DNA of 28,904 nt from JBFLYZ01 sp040756415 (GTDB lineage Bacteria > Bacteroidota > Bacteroidia > JADZBD01), in assembly GCA_040756415.1 (NCBI GenBank), contig JBFLYZ010000051.1, forward strand, positions 1 through 28,904, in the 5' to 3' direction. The position numbers were made by a program, and so were the translations under genes. Position 1 is the first letter of the stretch; each line of letters opens with the position of its first letter. Shown here piece after piece: positions 16,853-23,346 of this stretch. The notes under the pieces were generated by a model. The model had not been told where the DNA came from, searched no databases, and saw only the letters and a program-made list of their open reading frames with translations.

Positions 16853-18556
16853 ATGAGGTACTTTTACGTATTTATCGCCATTATTTCCGGGACGCACCTG
16901 TCGCCAGCTCAATCCCCCACCGCGACCATCGACATCAACAATGTAAGGGTTACCTTCAACGCAGTAGGAGATATCGTTCAGTTCGAGGCGCCTAAAAACT
17001 CGGGCCTCAGTCCACTGTATGCCGCTAACCTTTGGATAGCAGGCATGGACGCGCAATCGCAGTTGCACCTGGCGGCACAAACCTATTCGCAGGGCGGAAG
17101 CGATTTTTTTGCCGGGCCGCTGGATACGGTTACTGCCATGTGTACGGCAGCCATGTCAGCTCAGTGGAATAAGGTCTGGAAGATCAATAAAACCATGATC
17201 GACAGTTTTATCCTGGGATTATACGGAACCGCGGTCCCGCCCGAGGTCAGCGCATGGCCTGCCCATGGAAATCCCGTATTCAATCAAAGCAAAAAGCTGG
17301 CTCCCTTCATGGATGTGAATAATGATGGTAATTATACTCCGGCTACGGGCGATTATCCGCTTATACAGGGAGATCAGGCCCTGTATTTTATCTTTAACGA
17401 TGCCATGCAGGGCACTCCGCACGGCACCGGAGGCTTGCCATTGGGAGTAGAGGTGCACGGCATGGCGTACGCTTTCAGATGCGGGAACGATTCAGCTCTC
17501 AACAATACGATCTTTGTGAGTTACCGGCTCATTAACCGGAGCTCATCCCCGTATCAAAGCTGGTCATCGGTTGGAGTATGGGCAGATCACGACATGGGTT
17601 ATTATGGCGATGATTACCTGGGATTTGATGTAGAGCGGGATTGCTTTTACGCTTATAACGGGGATGGATACGATGATAATGCATACCTGAGCAACCTGGC
17701 GGCCCAGGCAGTTGTTTTGCTGCGCGGCCCGCTGTCGGATTCGGCTGACGGGATCGATAACGACAGGGATTGTATAGTGGACGAAACCGATTCAACAGGC
17801 GGTCCCATGGAGCCGGTTAAGTTTGCCAGATTCATGTCGTACTACAATAATTTCGGGCCTTTAGGTAATCCGGTAAGCGATACCGATTATTATTCTTACA
17901 TGGGCGGCATATGGAAAGACGGCACTCCTGTTACCTATGGCGGTAACGGGCACAATACGGGGATTCCCTGCAGTTTTATGTTCCCTGATCTTTCCGACCA
18001 ACTTGTTTCCTGGGGCACGGGAGGAAACTGCCAGAGTCCACAGCCTCCGCAGCCACAGTGGAACGAGGTGACTGCGGGCAGCACTCCTTCCGACAGGCGT
18101 GGCATCGCTTCCTGTAAGTATGAGCTGTCTTTCCTGCCGAATAAAGACCAACACATGACCCTGGCCTATGTTTTCGGCCGCGATTATACCGGAAGCGGCA
18201 TCCAGGCCAGCCTGAATGTGATGAACACCCGGGTCGATTCTATCTGCTCGTACTTTAATGCCAACCTCACGCCATGCGGCATGATGTTCAATACGGCAGT
18301 GCCGGCTTATCCTTCATTTTCTGAGCGGTTATCCCTCTATCCTAATCCGGCCGGTCAGAATCTGCATCTCTGCTTCGATATGAAAAACAGAGAGGCGCTG
18401 GTGCAGATCTATGATATAACGGGAGCGCTGATAGGAAAATCAACGGTACGGGCCGGCAATGTCCCACTCGACATTTCATTCCTTGCAGCCGGACTGTATG
18501 TGGTTAAGGTCATTGACGGAACGCTGGTGTACAGCAAAAAATTTCTGAAACAATAA
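16853..18556 (+). CDS. Secreted protein with T9SS type A C-terminal sorting domain
   Basis: The start at 16853 gives a clean signal peptide (MRYFYVFIAIISGTHLSPAQ), whereas the longer frame from 16676 would bury it 59 residues in. The mature part of the 567-residue protein opens with IDINNVRVTFNAVGDIVQFE and contains NLWIAGMDAQSQLHLAAQTY, which resembles an uncharacterised Bacteroidota secreted family. Aspartate-rich segments suggest calcium or metal binding: DVNNDGNYTPATGDYP (about 155-170) and DGIDNDRDCIVDE (about 301-313), the latter resembling the MopE-type DGIDNDCDG motif. The C-terminus (about 488-567) has LYPNPAGQNLHL, YDITGALIGKS and the GLYVVKVIDGTLVYSKKFLKQ ending of type A sorting domains. 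It should be secreted or surface-attached through the T9SS. Function unknown. Confidence 0.87.
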   Translation: MRYFYVFIAIISGTHLSPAQSPTATIDINNVRVTFNAVGDIVQFEAPKNSGLSPLYAANLWIAGMDAQSQLHLAAQTYSQGGSDFFAGPLDTVTAMCTAAMSAQWNKVWKINKTMIDSFILGLYGTAVPPEVSAWPAHGNPVFNQSKKLAPFMDVNNDGNYTPATGDYPLIQGDQALYFIFNDAMQGTPHGTGGLPLGVEVHGMAYAFRCGNDSALNNTIFVSYRLINRSSSPYQSWSSVGVWADHDMGYYGDDYLGFDVERDCFYAYNGDGYDDNAYLSNLAAQAVVLLRGPLSDSADGIDNDRDCIVDETDSTGGPMEPVKFARFMSYYNNFGPLGNPVSDTDYYSYMGGIWKDGTPVTYGGNGHNTGIPCSFMFPDLSDQLVSWGTGGNCQSPQPPQPQWNEVTAGSTPSDRRGIASCKYELSFLPNKDQHMTLAYVFGRDYTGSGIQASLNVMNTRVDSICSYFNANLTPCGMMFNTAVPAYPSFSERLSLYPNPAGQNLHLCFDMKNREALVQIYDITGALIGKSTVRAGNVPLDISFLAAGLYVVKVIDGTLVYSKKFLKQ

Positions 18557-18612
18557 GCTGTTTTTCCTTTGTCGTGGGTTGGGGTATCCGTTCATGCCCT
18601 TTTCCTTTTCCG

Positions 18613-18620
18613 TATCTTTG
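18613..18620 (+). promoter_or_regulatory. Possible -7 promoter element of the sensor kinase gene
   Basis: TATCTTTG is an exact TAnnTTTG match and ends 6 nt before the ATG at 18627. No -33 TTTG lies at the usual spacing. If used, transcription would start at or almost at the ATG, as seems possible for the gene at 9885. Confidence 0.4.
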
Positions 18621-18626
18621 TCCCTT

Positions 18627-21566
18627 ATGAGACCCGCGCTGCGCCTGGTGCTTTCTTTCCTGTTTTTACTGCGGGCGCTGCCCTTTTTTTCGCAGACATA
18701 TAATTTCCGCAATTATACCGTGGATGACGGTTTGCCCTTCGTATACGTGTACACCATTCACCAGGACAGCAAGGGCTATTTGTGGACGGGCGGTTACGGG
18801 GGTCTTAGCCGCTTTGACGGAAAGACCTTTGTCAACTATACGGCCAAGAACGGCCTGCTCAACAACTGGGTGACGGCTATAGCCGAAGGAGACAGCGGTG
18901 AACTGTATGTGGGTACCATAAAGGGATTAAGCGTGCTCCAAAACGGCAAGTTCACCAATTATACGCCCGAAAATGAAAAAGGCTTGCCCGGGGAGCGCGT
19001 TAACACCATTCACAAAAGCGCTGACGGCATCATTTACGTGGGCACGAACAAGGGCCTTTGCCGGATAACGGGCAAAAAGTTTGAACACGTATCTGCCGGC
19101 TTTCCGGGCGATAATGTGAAAACACTGATCGGATCGGACCAGCGGAAAATCATATATGCGGGTACAGACAACGGCATAGGCATGCTGCCTGAGAGCGGGG
19201 CCCTGCCACCCGGATTCCCTGGCAGGCTTTACAATAAGAACGTTAATGCGCTTGTAGCCGGAAAAAAAAATGAACTGTGGGTGGGCACAGACAGCGGTTT
19301 GTATGTGGCCGCTGACGGCAGCGTTGCGCTGAACGCTTATTTTAAGAAAGACGGCCTCCCTTCGGATAAGATCACGGCCCTGCTCTATGATGTGAAAGGC
19401 AACCTCTGGATCGGCACCGATAAGGAAATATGCAGGTACGATGGCAAAACCTTCAAGACCTATTATATACGGGGGAGGACCACGTCTACCAATGTATTTT
19501 CGCTCTATTCCGATTATGAGGGCAATATCTGGATAGGCACCAATAACGCGCTGTACCGCTTCAGGGGCGAATCCTTCACTACCTTCACCACGGTCGATGG
19601 GCTTAACAACGCCTTTATCTTCCAGGTACTCCGCGACTCGAAGAACAACCTGTGGATAGGTACGGATGGCGGAGGCCTGAACAAGTATGTGGACGGTAAA
19701 TTCTCGGCCTATACGGTGAAGAACGGTTTGCCGGGTAACAAGATCAACGCGGGTATTGAAGCCGCTGACGGCAAACTGTGGTTCGCCACCAGCGCGGGCC
19801 TGGTCACCTTTGACGGGAAGGCGTTCAGCCTGGTGAATGCCGGCCTACCAAGGGGAGCGGAGGTCTTTGCCGTGATGCAGGATAGCAAGGGCCATATCTG
19901 GATAGGAGTGGAGAACGCGGTGATGCGGTACAACGGTGCCGCCTGGGAGAAGATACCGCTGATCGCCAGGGCGGACAAGGTGCAGCCCTGGTGTATTTTT
20001 GAAGACAAGAAAGGCCATATCTGGATAGGCACGTACCTGGGCGGGCTATTCAGGTACGATGGCGGCAAAATAGAAGATCACACTTTTTCCGTTGCCAAAA
20101 AGAGCGATAGCTACCTGTCGATTGTCATGGACAGCGCAGGGGTGCTGTATTTCGCCACCTTCGAGGGGGTTTACGCTTACGATGGCAAACAGGTAACGCA
20201 GTTCAGCGAGGAGGACGGCATGAGCTCCGACCTGGTATACGCCATGGTGATGGCAGACAATGGCAACACGCTCTGGGCCGGCACTAACCAGGGCTTGAAC
20301 AAGATCCACCTGGATGAGTTCCGCAAGAGCGGCAAAAAGAGAATAGAGCCCTACGGAAAGGAAGAAGGTTTTTTCGGTGTGGAGCTGAACACGAACGGTG
20401 CCTGGCTCGACCAGGACGGCACCATCTGGTTCGGCACGGTCAATGGGCTGATCAAATACACCCCCGGTGAGTTTATTCCCAACAATACCTCCATACGCAC
20501 CAATATTACCGGCACGCGCATTTTTTACACGGATACGGTGATCACCCAGGGAATTACCCTGCCCTATTACCTGAACAATATTACGTTCGAGTTCATCGGC
20601 ATCTGCCTGACCAACCCGGCCAAGGTAAGGTACAGCTACATGCTGGAGGGAGGAGAGGAAAAAGGCTGGTCGCCTGAAACAAAAAGCTCCTTCGCTCGCT
20701 TTTCCAACCTTCCGGAAGGGAAATACACGTTTAAAGTAAAAAGCCGCAACAACGAGGGAATATGGAATGAAACGCCCGCAACGTTCAGCTTTATCATAGG
20801 CACCCCATGGTGGAAGACCTGGTGGTTCCGCACCGCTTTTGTCGTTTTCCTGGCGGGTACCGTTTTCCTGGCGGTCAGGCTGCGTATACGCCAGGTCGAA
20901 TACAACGAACGGAACAAGGTGCGCCTGGCCAATAACGAGCTGAAAGCCCTGCGTTCGCAGATGAACCCGCACTTCATTTTCAACGCGCTCAATTCCATAC
21001 AGCATTTTATCATGAGCAGCGATGAGCAGGGAGCGAGCAAGTATCTGAACAAGTTCGCCAAGCTGATCCGCAGCATCCTGAATAACACGGAAAAATCCTC
21101 GGTCACGCTCAAAGAGGAGATCGAATCGCTTAAGCTCTACCTGGAGCTGGAGGTGTTGCGTTTTGAGAACAAGTTCGATTACGGGATACATGTCGATCCC
21201 AGTATCGACCTGGATTTTTACGAGGTGCCCACCCTGCTGATACAGCCTTACGTGGAAAACGCCATCATCCACGGCCTGGTGCCGAAAAAAGACAAAGGCA
21301 AGCTGGACATCGCCATAAGCCTGGAAGATAATTTCATCGTTTGCGTGATTCAGGATAACGGGATAGGCCGCAAGCGCTCGATGGAAATGAAAGAGAAATC
21401 CATGAAGAGAGGCCATAAGTCCTTCGGCATGAAGATCACGCGCGACCGGCTGGAGCTGCTCAACAGCGTGCGGAATTCCAGCCTGAGCGTGAATATCACC
21501 GACCTGGAGAATGAGAACGGGGAGCCGCTTGGCACCAAAGTAGAGATATTCATTCCGATTGTTTAA
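18627..21566 (+). CDS. Sensor histidine kinase with two-component-regulator propeller, Y_Y_Y and LytS-type kinase domains
   Basis: This 979-residue membrane sensor should perceive an extracytoplasmic signal and phosphorylate the regulator encoded next to it. After a signal peptide (residues 1-22) comes a long series of propeller repeats (about 25-640) with the recurring GNLWIGTDxG and FDGKTF motifs. A Y_Y_Y domain follows (about 645-725, SYMLEGGEEKGWSPE and GKYTFKVKSRN). One membrane span (about 729-752) leads to a short coiled-coil-like linker and a LytS-type kinase. His782 in RSQMNPHFIFNALNSIQ is the expected phosphoacceptor, and IQPYVENAIIHGL and IQDNGIGRKRS are the ATP-binding boxes. It has no fused receiver or AraC domain, so it is not a classical hybrid HTCS. 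I chose ATG 18627 because it opens a clean signal peptide; an in-frame ATG 16 codons upstream would displace it. Confidence 0.93.
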   Translation: MRPALRLVLSFLFLLRALPFFSQTYNFRNYTVDDGLPFVYVYTIHQDSKGYLWTGGYGGLSRFDGKTFVNYTAKNGLLNNWVTAIAEGDSGELYVGTIKGLSVLQNGKFTNYTPENEKGLPGERVNTIHKSADGIIYVGTNKGLCRITGKKFEHVSAGFPGDNVKTLIGSDQRKIIYAGTDNGIGMLPESGALPPGFPGRLYNKNVNALVAGKKNELWVGTDSGLYVAADGSVALNAYFKKDGLPSDKITALLYDVKGNLWIGTDKEICRYDGKTFKTYYIRGRTTSTNVFSLYSDYEGNIWIGTNNALYRFRGESFTTFTTVDGLNNAFIFQVLRDSKNNLWIGTDGGGLNKYVDGKFSAYTVKNGLPGNKINAGIEAADGKLWFATSAGLVTFDGKAFSLVNAGLPRGAEVFAVMQDSKGHIWIGVENAVMRYNGAAWEKIPLIARADKVQPWCIFEDKKGHIWIGTYLGGLFRYDGGKIEDHTFSVAKKSDSYLSIVMDSAGVLYFATFEGVYAYDGKQVTQFSEEDGMSSDLVYAMVMADNGNTLWAGTNQGLNKIHLDEFRKSGKKRIEPYGKEEGFFGVELNTNGAWLDQDGTIWFGTVNGLIKYTPGEFIPNNTSIRTNITGTRIFYTDTVITQGITLPYYLNNITFEFIGICLTNPAKVRYSYMLEGGEEKGWSPETKSSFARFSNLPEGKYTFKVKSRNNEGIWNETPATFSFIIGTPWWKTWWFRTAFVVFLAGTVFLAVRLRIRQVEYNERNKVRLANNELKALRSQMNPHFIFNALNSIQHFIMSSDEQGASKYLNKFAKLIRSILNNTEKSSVTLKEEIESLKLYLELEVLRFENKFDYGIHVDPSIDLDFYEVPTLLIQPYVENAIIHGLVPKKDKGKLDIAISLEDNFIVCVIQDNGIGRKRSMEMKEKSMKRGHKSFGMKITRDRLELLNSVRNSSLSVNITDLENENGEPLGTKVEIFIPIV

Positions 21567-21578
21567 TTTTATGCGACT

Positions 21579-22328
21579 ATGATCCGAACCATTATTATAG
21601 AGGACGAGAAAAAAAGCCGCGAGGTGTTGCACAAGCTCATCCAGGCCAACTGCCCGCAACTGAACGTGACCGGTCTGGCCTCTTCGGTAGAGCAGGCCGT
21701 GGAAATGATCAAAAAAGAAAGGCCTGACCTGATCTTTCTCGATATCGAGCTCTCTGACGGCACGAGCTTCGATATACTCGAGCAGGTGCAGGGCATGCAC
21801 TTCGATGTGATCTTCGCCACCGCCTACGATCAATATGCCATTAAAGCGATCAAGTTCAGCGCCATCGATTACCTGCTCAAGCCCATTGACGCGGATGAGC
21901 TGAAAAAAGCGGTAGAAAAGATATCGAGCAAGAAAACGGAGCTCTCGCAGATCGAGAACCTGCGCTTTCTGCTTCAGAACTTTAAAAGGCAGGATGAAAA
22001 TTTTTCAAAGATCACGCTGCCTACCGGCAACGCCTACGAAATAGTTTCGGTTTCGGATATCATTCGCCTGGAAGCGGACGAGAGCTATACCCGCGTCATC
22101 CTGACGGAAAAACGGAATTTCCTGGTCACCCAAACCATGAAACATTTTGAGGATATCCTTCCCTCGGATATGTTTATCCGGATACATCACAGTCACCTCG
22201 TCAATATCAAGCACGTGGTGCGCTACCTTAAGGTAGATAGCGGCTACGCGGTAATGAGCGATGGCTCCCAACTGGAGATATCCAGGCGCAAAAGAGACCA
22301 GTTCCTGGAGCATCTGGGCAAACTCTGA
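21579..22328 (+). CDS. LytTR-family response regulator
   Basis: This 249-residue DNA-binding regulator is the natural partner of the kinase 12 bp upstream. The receiver domain (about 1-120) has the acidic pocket IIEDE (6-10), phosphoacceptor Asp55 in LIFLDIELSDG, the conserved Thr in FATAYDQYA, and the Lys in DYLLKPIDADE. The C-terminal LytTR domain (about 145-249) includes IIRLEADESYTRVIL, FIRIHHSHLVNIKHV and LEISRRKRDQFLEHL. LytTR regulators bind pairs of direct repeats spaced about 21-22 bp apart, and such repeats occur 50 bp after this gene. Confidence 0.95.
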   Translation: MIRTIIIEDEKKSREVLHKLIQANCPQLNVTGLASSVEQAVEMIKKERPDLIFLDIELSDGTSFDILEQVQGMHFDVIFATAYDQYAIKAIKFSAIDYLLKPIDADELKKAVEKISSKKTELSQIENLRFLLQNFKRQDENFSKITLPTGNAYEIVSVSDIIRLEADESYTRVILTEKRNFLVTQTMKHFEDILPSDMFIRIHHSHLVNIKHVVRYLKVDSGYAVMSDGSQLEISRRKRDQFLEHLGKL

Positions 22329-22339
22329 CCCTGTCACAA

Positions 22340-22373
22340 TCAGCCATCTGCAAGGCCCCTTGGCCGGCTGATC
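22340..22373 (+). terminator. Weak terminator-like compound hairpin after the LytTR regulator
   Basis: ATCAGCC (22340-22346) pairs with GGCTGAT (22367-22373), and an inner CAAG/CTTG stem can form between them. It begins 12 nt after the regulator stop. No T run follows, so intrinsic termination is doubtful; an mRNA 3'-end stabilising hairpin is an alternative. Confidence 0.3.
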
Positions 22374-22380
22374 CCTGCGG

Positions 22381-22443
22381 CTGACCACTTATCGGCCCAA
22401 TCCTGCCACTTACTAGGTGAAACCCGCCACTTACTAGGTGGTG
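22381..22443. repeat. Three 21-bp tandem units, candidate LytTR operator
   Basis: GCCACTTACTAGGTG occurs exactly at 22405-22419 and 22426-22440, a period of 21 bp. A third, diverged unit (GACCACTTATCGG) starts at 22383, in register. Two helical turns between direct repeats is the binding arrangement known for LytTR regulators, and the LytTR gene ends 52 bp upstream of the array. The second perfect copy ends 31 bp before a promoter-like TTTG. The bases do not obviously match the Gram-positive LytTR consensus, so the assignment rests on spacing and context. Confidence 0.55.
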
Positions 22444-22471
22444 CTTGAACTGCCTTTCCGGGCGATGTACA

Positions 22472-22502
22472 TTTGTTCCAGGTTAAATTGTTAATTGATT
22501 TG
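22472..22502 (+). promoter_or_regulatory. Promoter-like sequence upstream of the small membrane protein
   Basis: TTTG (22472-22475), 19 bp, then TTGATTTG (22495-22502) matches TTTG-N19-TAnnTTTG with one mismatch, and the spacing equals that of the SUF promoter. The predicted start near 22508 would give a leader of about 220 nt to the ATG at 22727. The GGAGGG at 22502-22507 could alternatively be a Shine-Dalgarno for the tiny ORF at 22516, which would require an earlier start of transcription. Confidence 0.5.
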
Positions 22503-22515
22503 GAGGGTGAAAACA

Positions 22516-22551
22516 ATGTTCTTTTGGGTGTACATAGATAAGGGGAATTAA
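22516..22551 (+). CDS. Possible 11-codon leader peptide
   Basis: ATG followed by codons for MFFWVYIDKGN and a TAA stop. GGAGGG is placed 8 nt upstream, a good Shine-Dalgarno, which is unusual for Bacteroidota genes. The stop overlaps the next ATG (TAATG). It may be a regulatory leader peptide or chance. Confidence 0.25.
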   Translation: MFFWVYIDKGN

Positions 22552-22715
22552 TGGGCAGATTAAGCCTCTTATCGCAAAAAGCACCGAATGCGGTTAAACG
22601 TATTCCAGGTAAAGTCGGCCGGTCAAACAAATATGGGGATGTTGTTCAGGCCGGCCGACCCACCTGCTCCAGATTTAAAACTGCCGGTTTCGGGAAATGG
22701 CCCTACAACATTTAA
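22551..22715 (+). CDS. Possible 54-residue ORF spanning the hairpin
   Basis: The ORF (starts MGRLSLLSQKAPNAV, ends FGKWPYNI) overlaps the preceding mini-ORF by one base and covers hairpin copy B. In its frame the loop reads YGDV; in the frame upstream of 16853 the loop of copy A reads HGDV, so the shared element could be coding rather than structural. No known family is recognised and the composition is unremarkable. It may not be a gene. Confidence 0.2.
   Translation: MGRLSLLSQKAPNAVKRIPGKVGRSNKYGDVVQAGRPTCSRFKTAGFGKWPYNI
22614..22659 (+). repeat. GC-rich hairpin element, copy B (conserved ATGGGGATGTTG loop)
   Basis: GTCGGCCGGTC (22614-22624) pairs with GGCCGGCCGAC (22649-22659) over 11 positions, one of them G-U in RNA. 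The 24-nt loop holds ATGGGGATGTTG, the same 12 nt as in copy A at 16751-16800. Outer stem positions differ between copies yet stay paired in both. It lies 67 nt upstream of the ATG at 22727. Confidence 0.65.
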
Positions 22716-22726
22716 AATATATACCT

Positions 22727-22930
22727 ATGGAAACAAAATCAGTTCACCCCTCCGGTCACAGGCACCGCAGGATCGCTTACCACCAGGCGCACGCCCGTAA
22801 GCTCAGGAGCATAAGGGCTGCCAAATACAACGAACAGTATCATTACAGCGGAGTCGGTTCAGTCACCGTCCTGCTGGCCATTGCAGCGCTTTCTTTCGGC
22901 CTCTTCATGTATTCAATGGTCATTGGTTAA
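22727..22930 (+). CDS. Small single-span membrane protein, unknown function
   Basis: The 67-residue protein has a strongly basic, histidine-rich N-terminal half (SVHPSGHRHRRIAYHQAHARKLRSIRAAKYNEQ, about 5-37, in which His and Arg alternate) and one C-terminal membrane span (about 44-64, VTVLLAIAALSFGLFMYSMVI). The positive N-terminus predicts an N-in, C-out orientation. No family is recognised. Evidence that it is real: an upstream promoter-like sequence and repeats, a plausible ATG, and a strong intrinsic terminator 20 bp after the stop. An in-frame ATG ten codons upstream overlaps the preceding ORF and is less likely. It could be a small envelope-stress or regulator-controlled peptide; this is inference. 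Confidence 0.65.
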   Translation: METKSVHPSGHRHRRIAYHQAHARKLRSIRAAKYNEQYHYSGVGSVTVLLAIAALSFGLFMYSMVIG

Positions 22931-22950
22931 ACAGAGGTTAAATTGGGGTA

Positions 22951-22985
22951 AAGGTCCCGCCATTTTGGCGGGACTTTTGCTTTTT
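22951..22985 (+). terminator. Strong intrinsic terminator
   Basis: GTCCCGCCA-TTT-TGGCGGGAC (22954-22974) is a perfect 9-bp GC-rich stem followed by TTTTGCTTTTT. It starts about 20 bp after the stop of the 67-residue gene and should end that transcript. Confidence 0.92.
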
Positions 22986-23064
22986 GGGCCGGTTGGTCGG
23001 GGTAAACAAGGGCTTAATCTAATTCCGGGCAACTTACGCTTCATTTGGCCGTTTTAGTGATAGA

Positions 23065-23310
23065 ATGGCTGCGTGTAAGATCGAAATTCTGTCCAACCCC
23101 GTTAAGCACGAACTGGTCTTTTCCTGCGATTGCCGATGCGAAGAGGCCGTATTTTCTATTTCCGACAATACGGGTCATGTTCAGGTCAAGGGTAAGATCG
23201 ACAACGGGACTCCCAACAAAATATCGCTGAAAGATCTTACTAAGGGGATTTACCTGCTTTCGGTAGTGGATGGCGATCGCATGGCGCAGGCCAGGTTTCA
23301 GAAAATTTAG
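23065..23310 (+). CDS. Small protein resembling a stand-alone T9SS C-terminal domain
   Basis: The 81-residue product resembles the beta-sandwich of type A sorting domains: AVFSISDNTGHVQVKGKI (about 28-45) aligns with the usual xVYDxxGKxV strand pair, and LKDLTKGIYLLSVVDGDRMAQARFQKI (about 55-81) with the GIYxVxVxxGxxxxxxKFxKQ ending. It has no signal peptide and no passenger domain, so export by the T9SS is unlikely unless this is a fragment. It contains a CDCRCEE cluster (about 21-27). It may be a decayed remnant of a larger secreted protein or a small cytoplasmic protein that reuses the fold. No clear promoter is seen; a TTTG at 23044-23047 is isolated. Confidence 0.6.
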   Translation: MAACKIEILSNPVKHELVFSCDCRCEEAVFSISDNTGHVQVKGKIDNGTPNKISLKDLTKGIYLLSVVDGDRMAQARFQKI

Positions 23311-23346
23311 CGTTGGTTTTCCGGCCAATGCATCATTCACGTTAAG

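Larger units (their letters stand above)
22329..22726. other. 398-bp regulatory-looking region between the regulator and the small membrane protein
   Basis: In order, this region holds: a compound inverted repeat (ATCAGCC 22340-22346 with GGCTGAT 22367-22373) without a T tract, possibly ending the regulator transcript; three 21-bp-spaced repeats (22381-22443); a promoter-like TTTG-N19-TTGATTTG (22472-22502); two tiny overlapping ORFs (22516-22551 and 22551-22715); and a GC-rich hairpin (22614-22659). No ORF of ordinary gene length lies here. Confidence 0.6.

Noticed and set aside
20046..21833. 595-codon open frame on the minus strand opposite the kinase and regulator genes
   Set aside because: It crosses two genes with clear catalytic motifs and its own translation is low-complexity and unlike any protein family; an antisense shadow.
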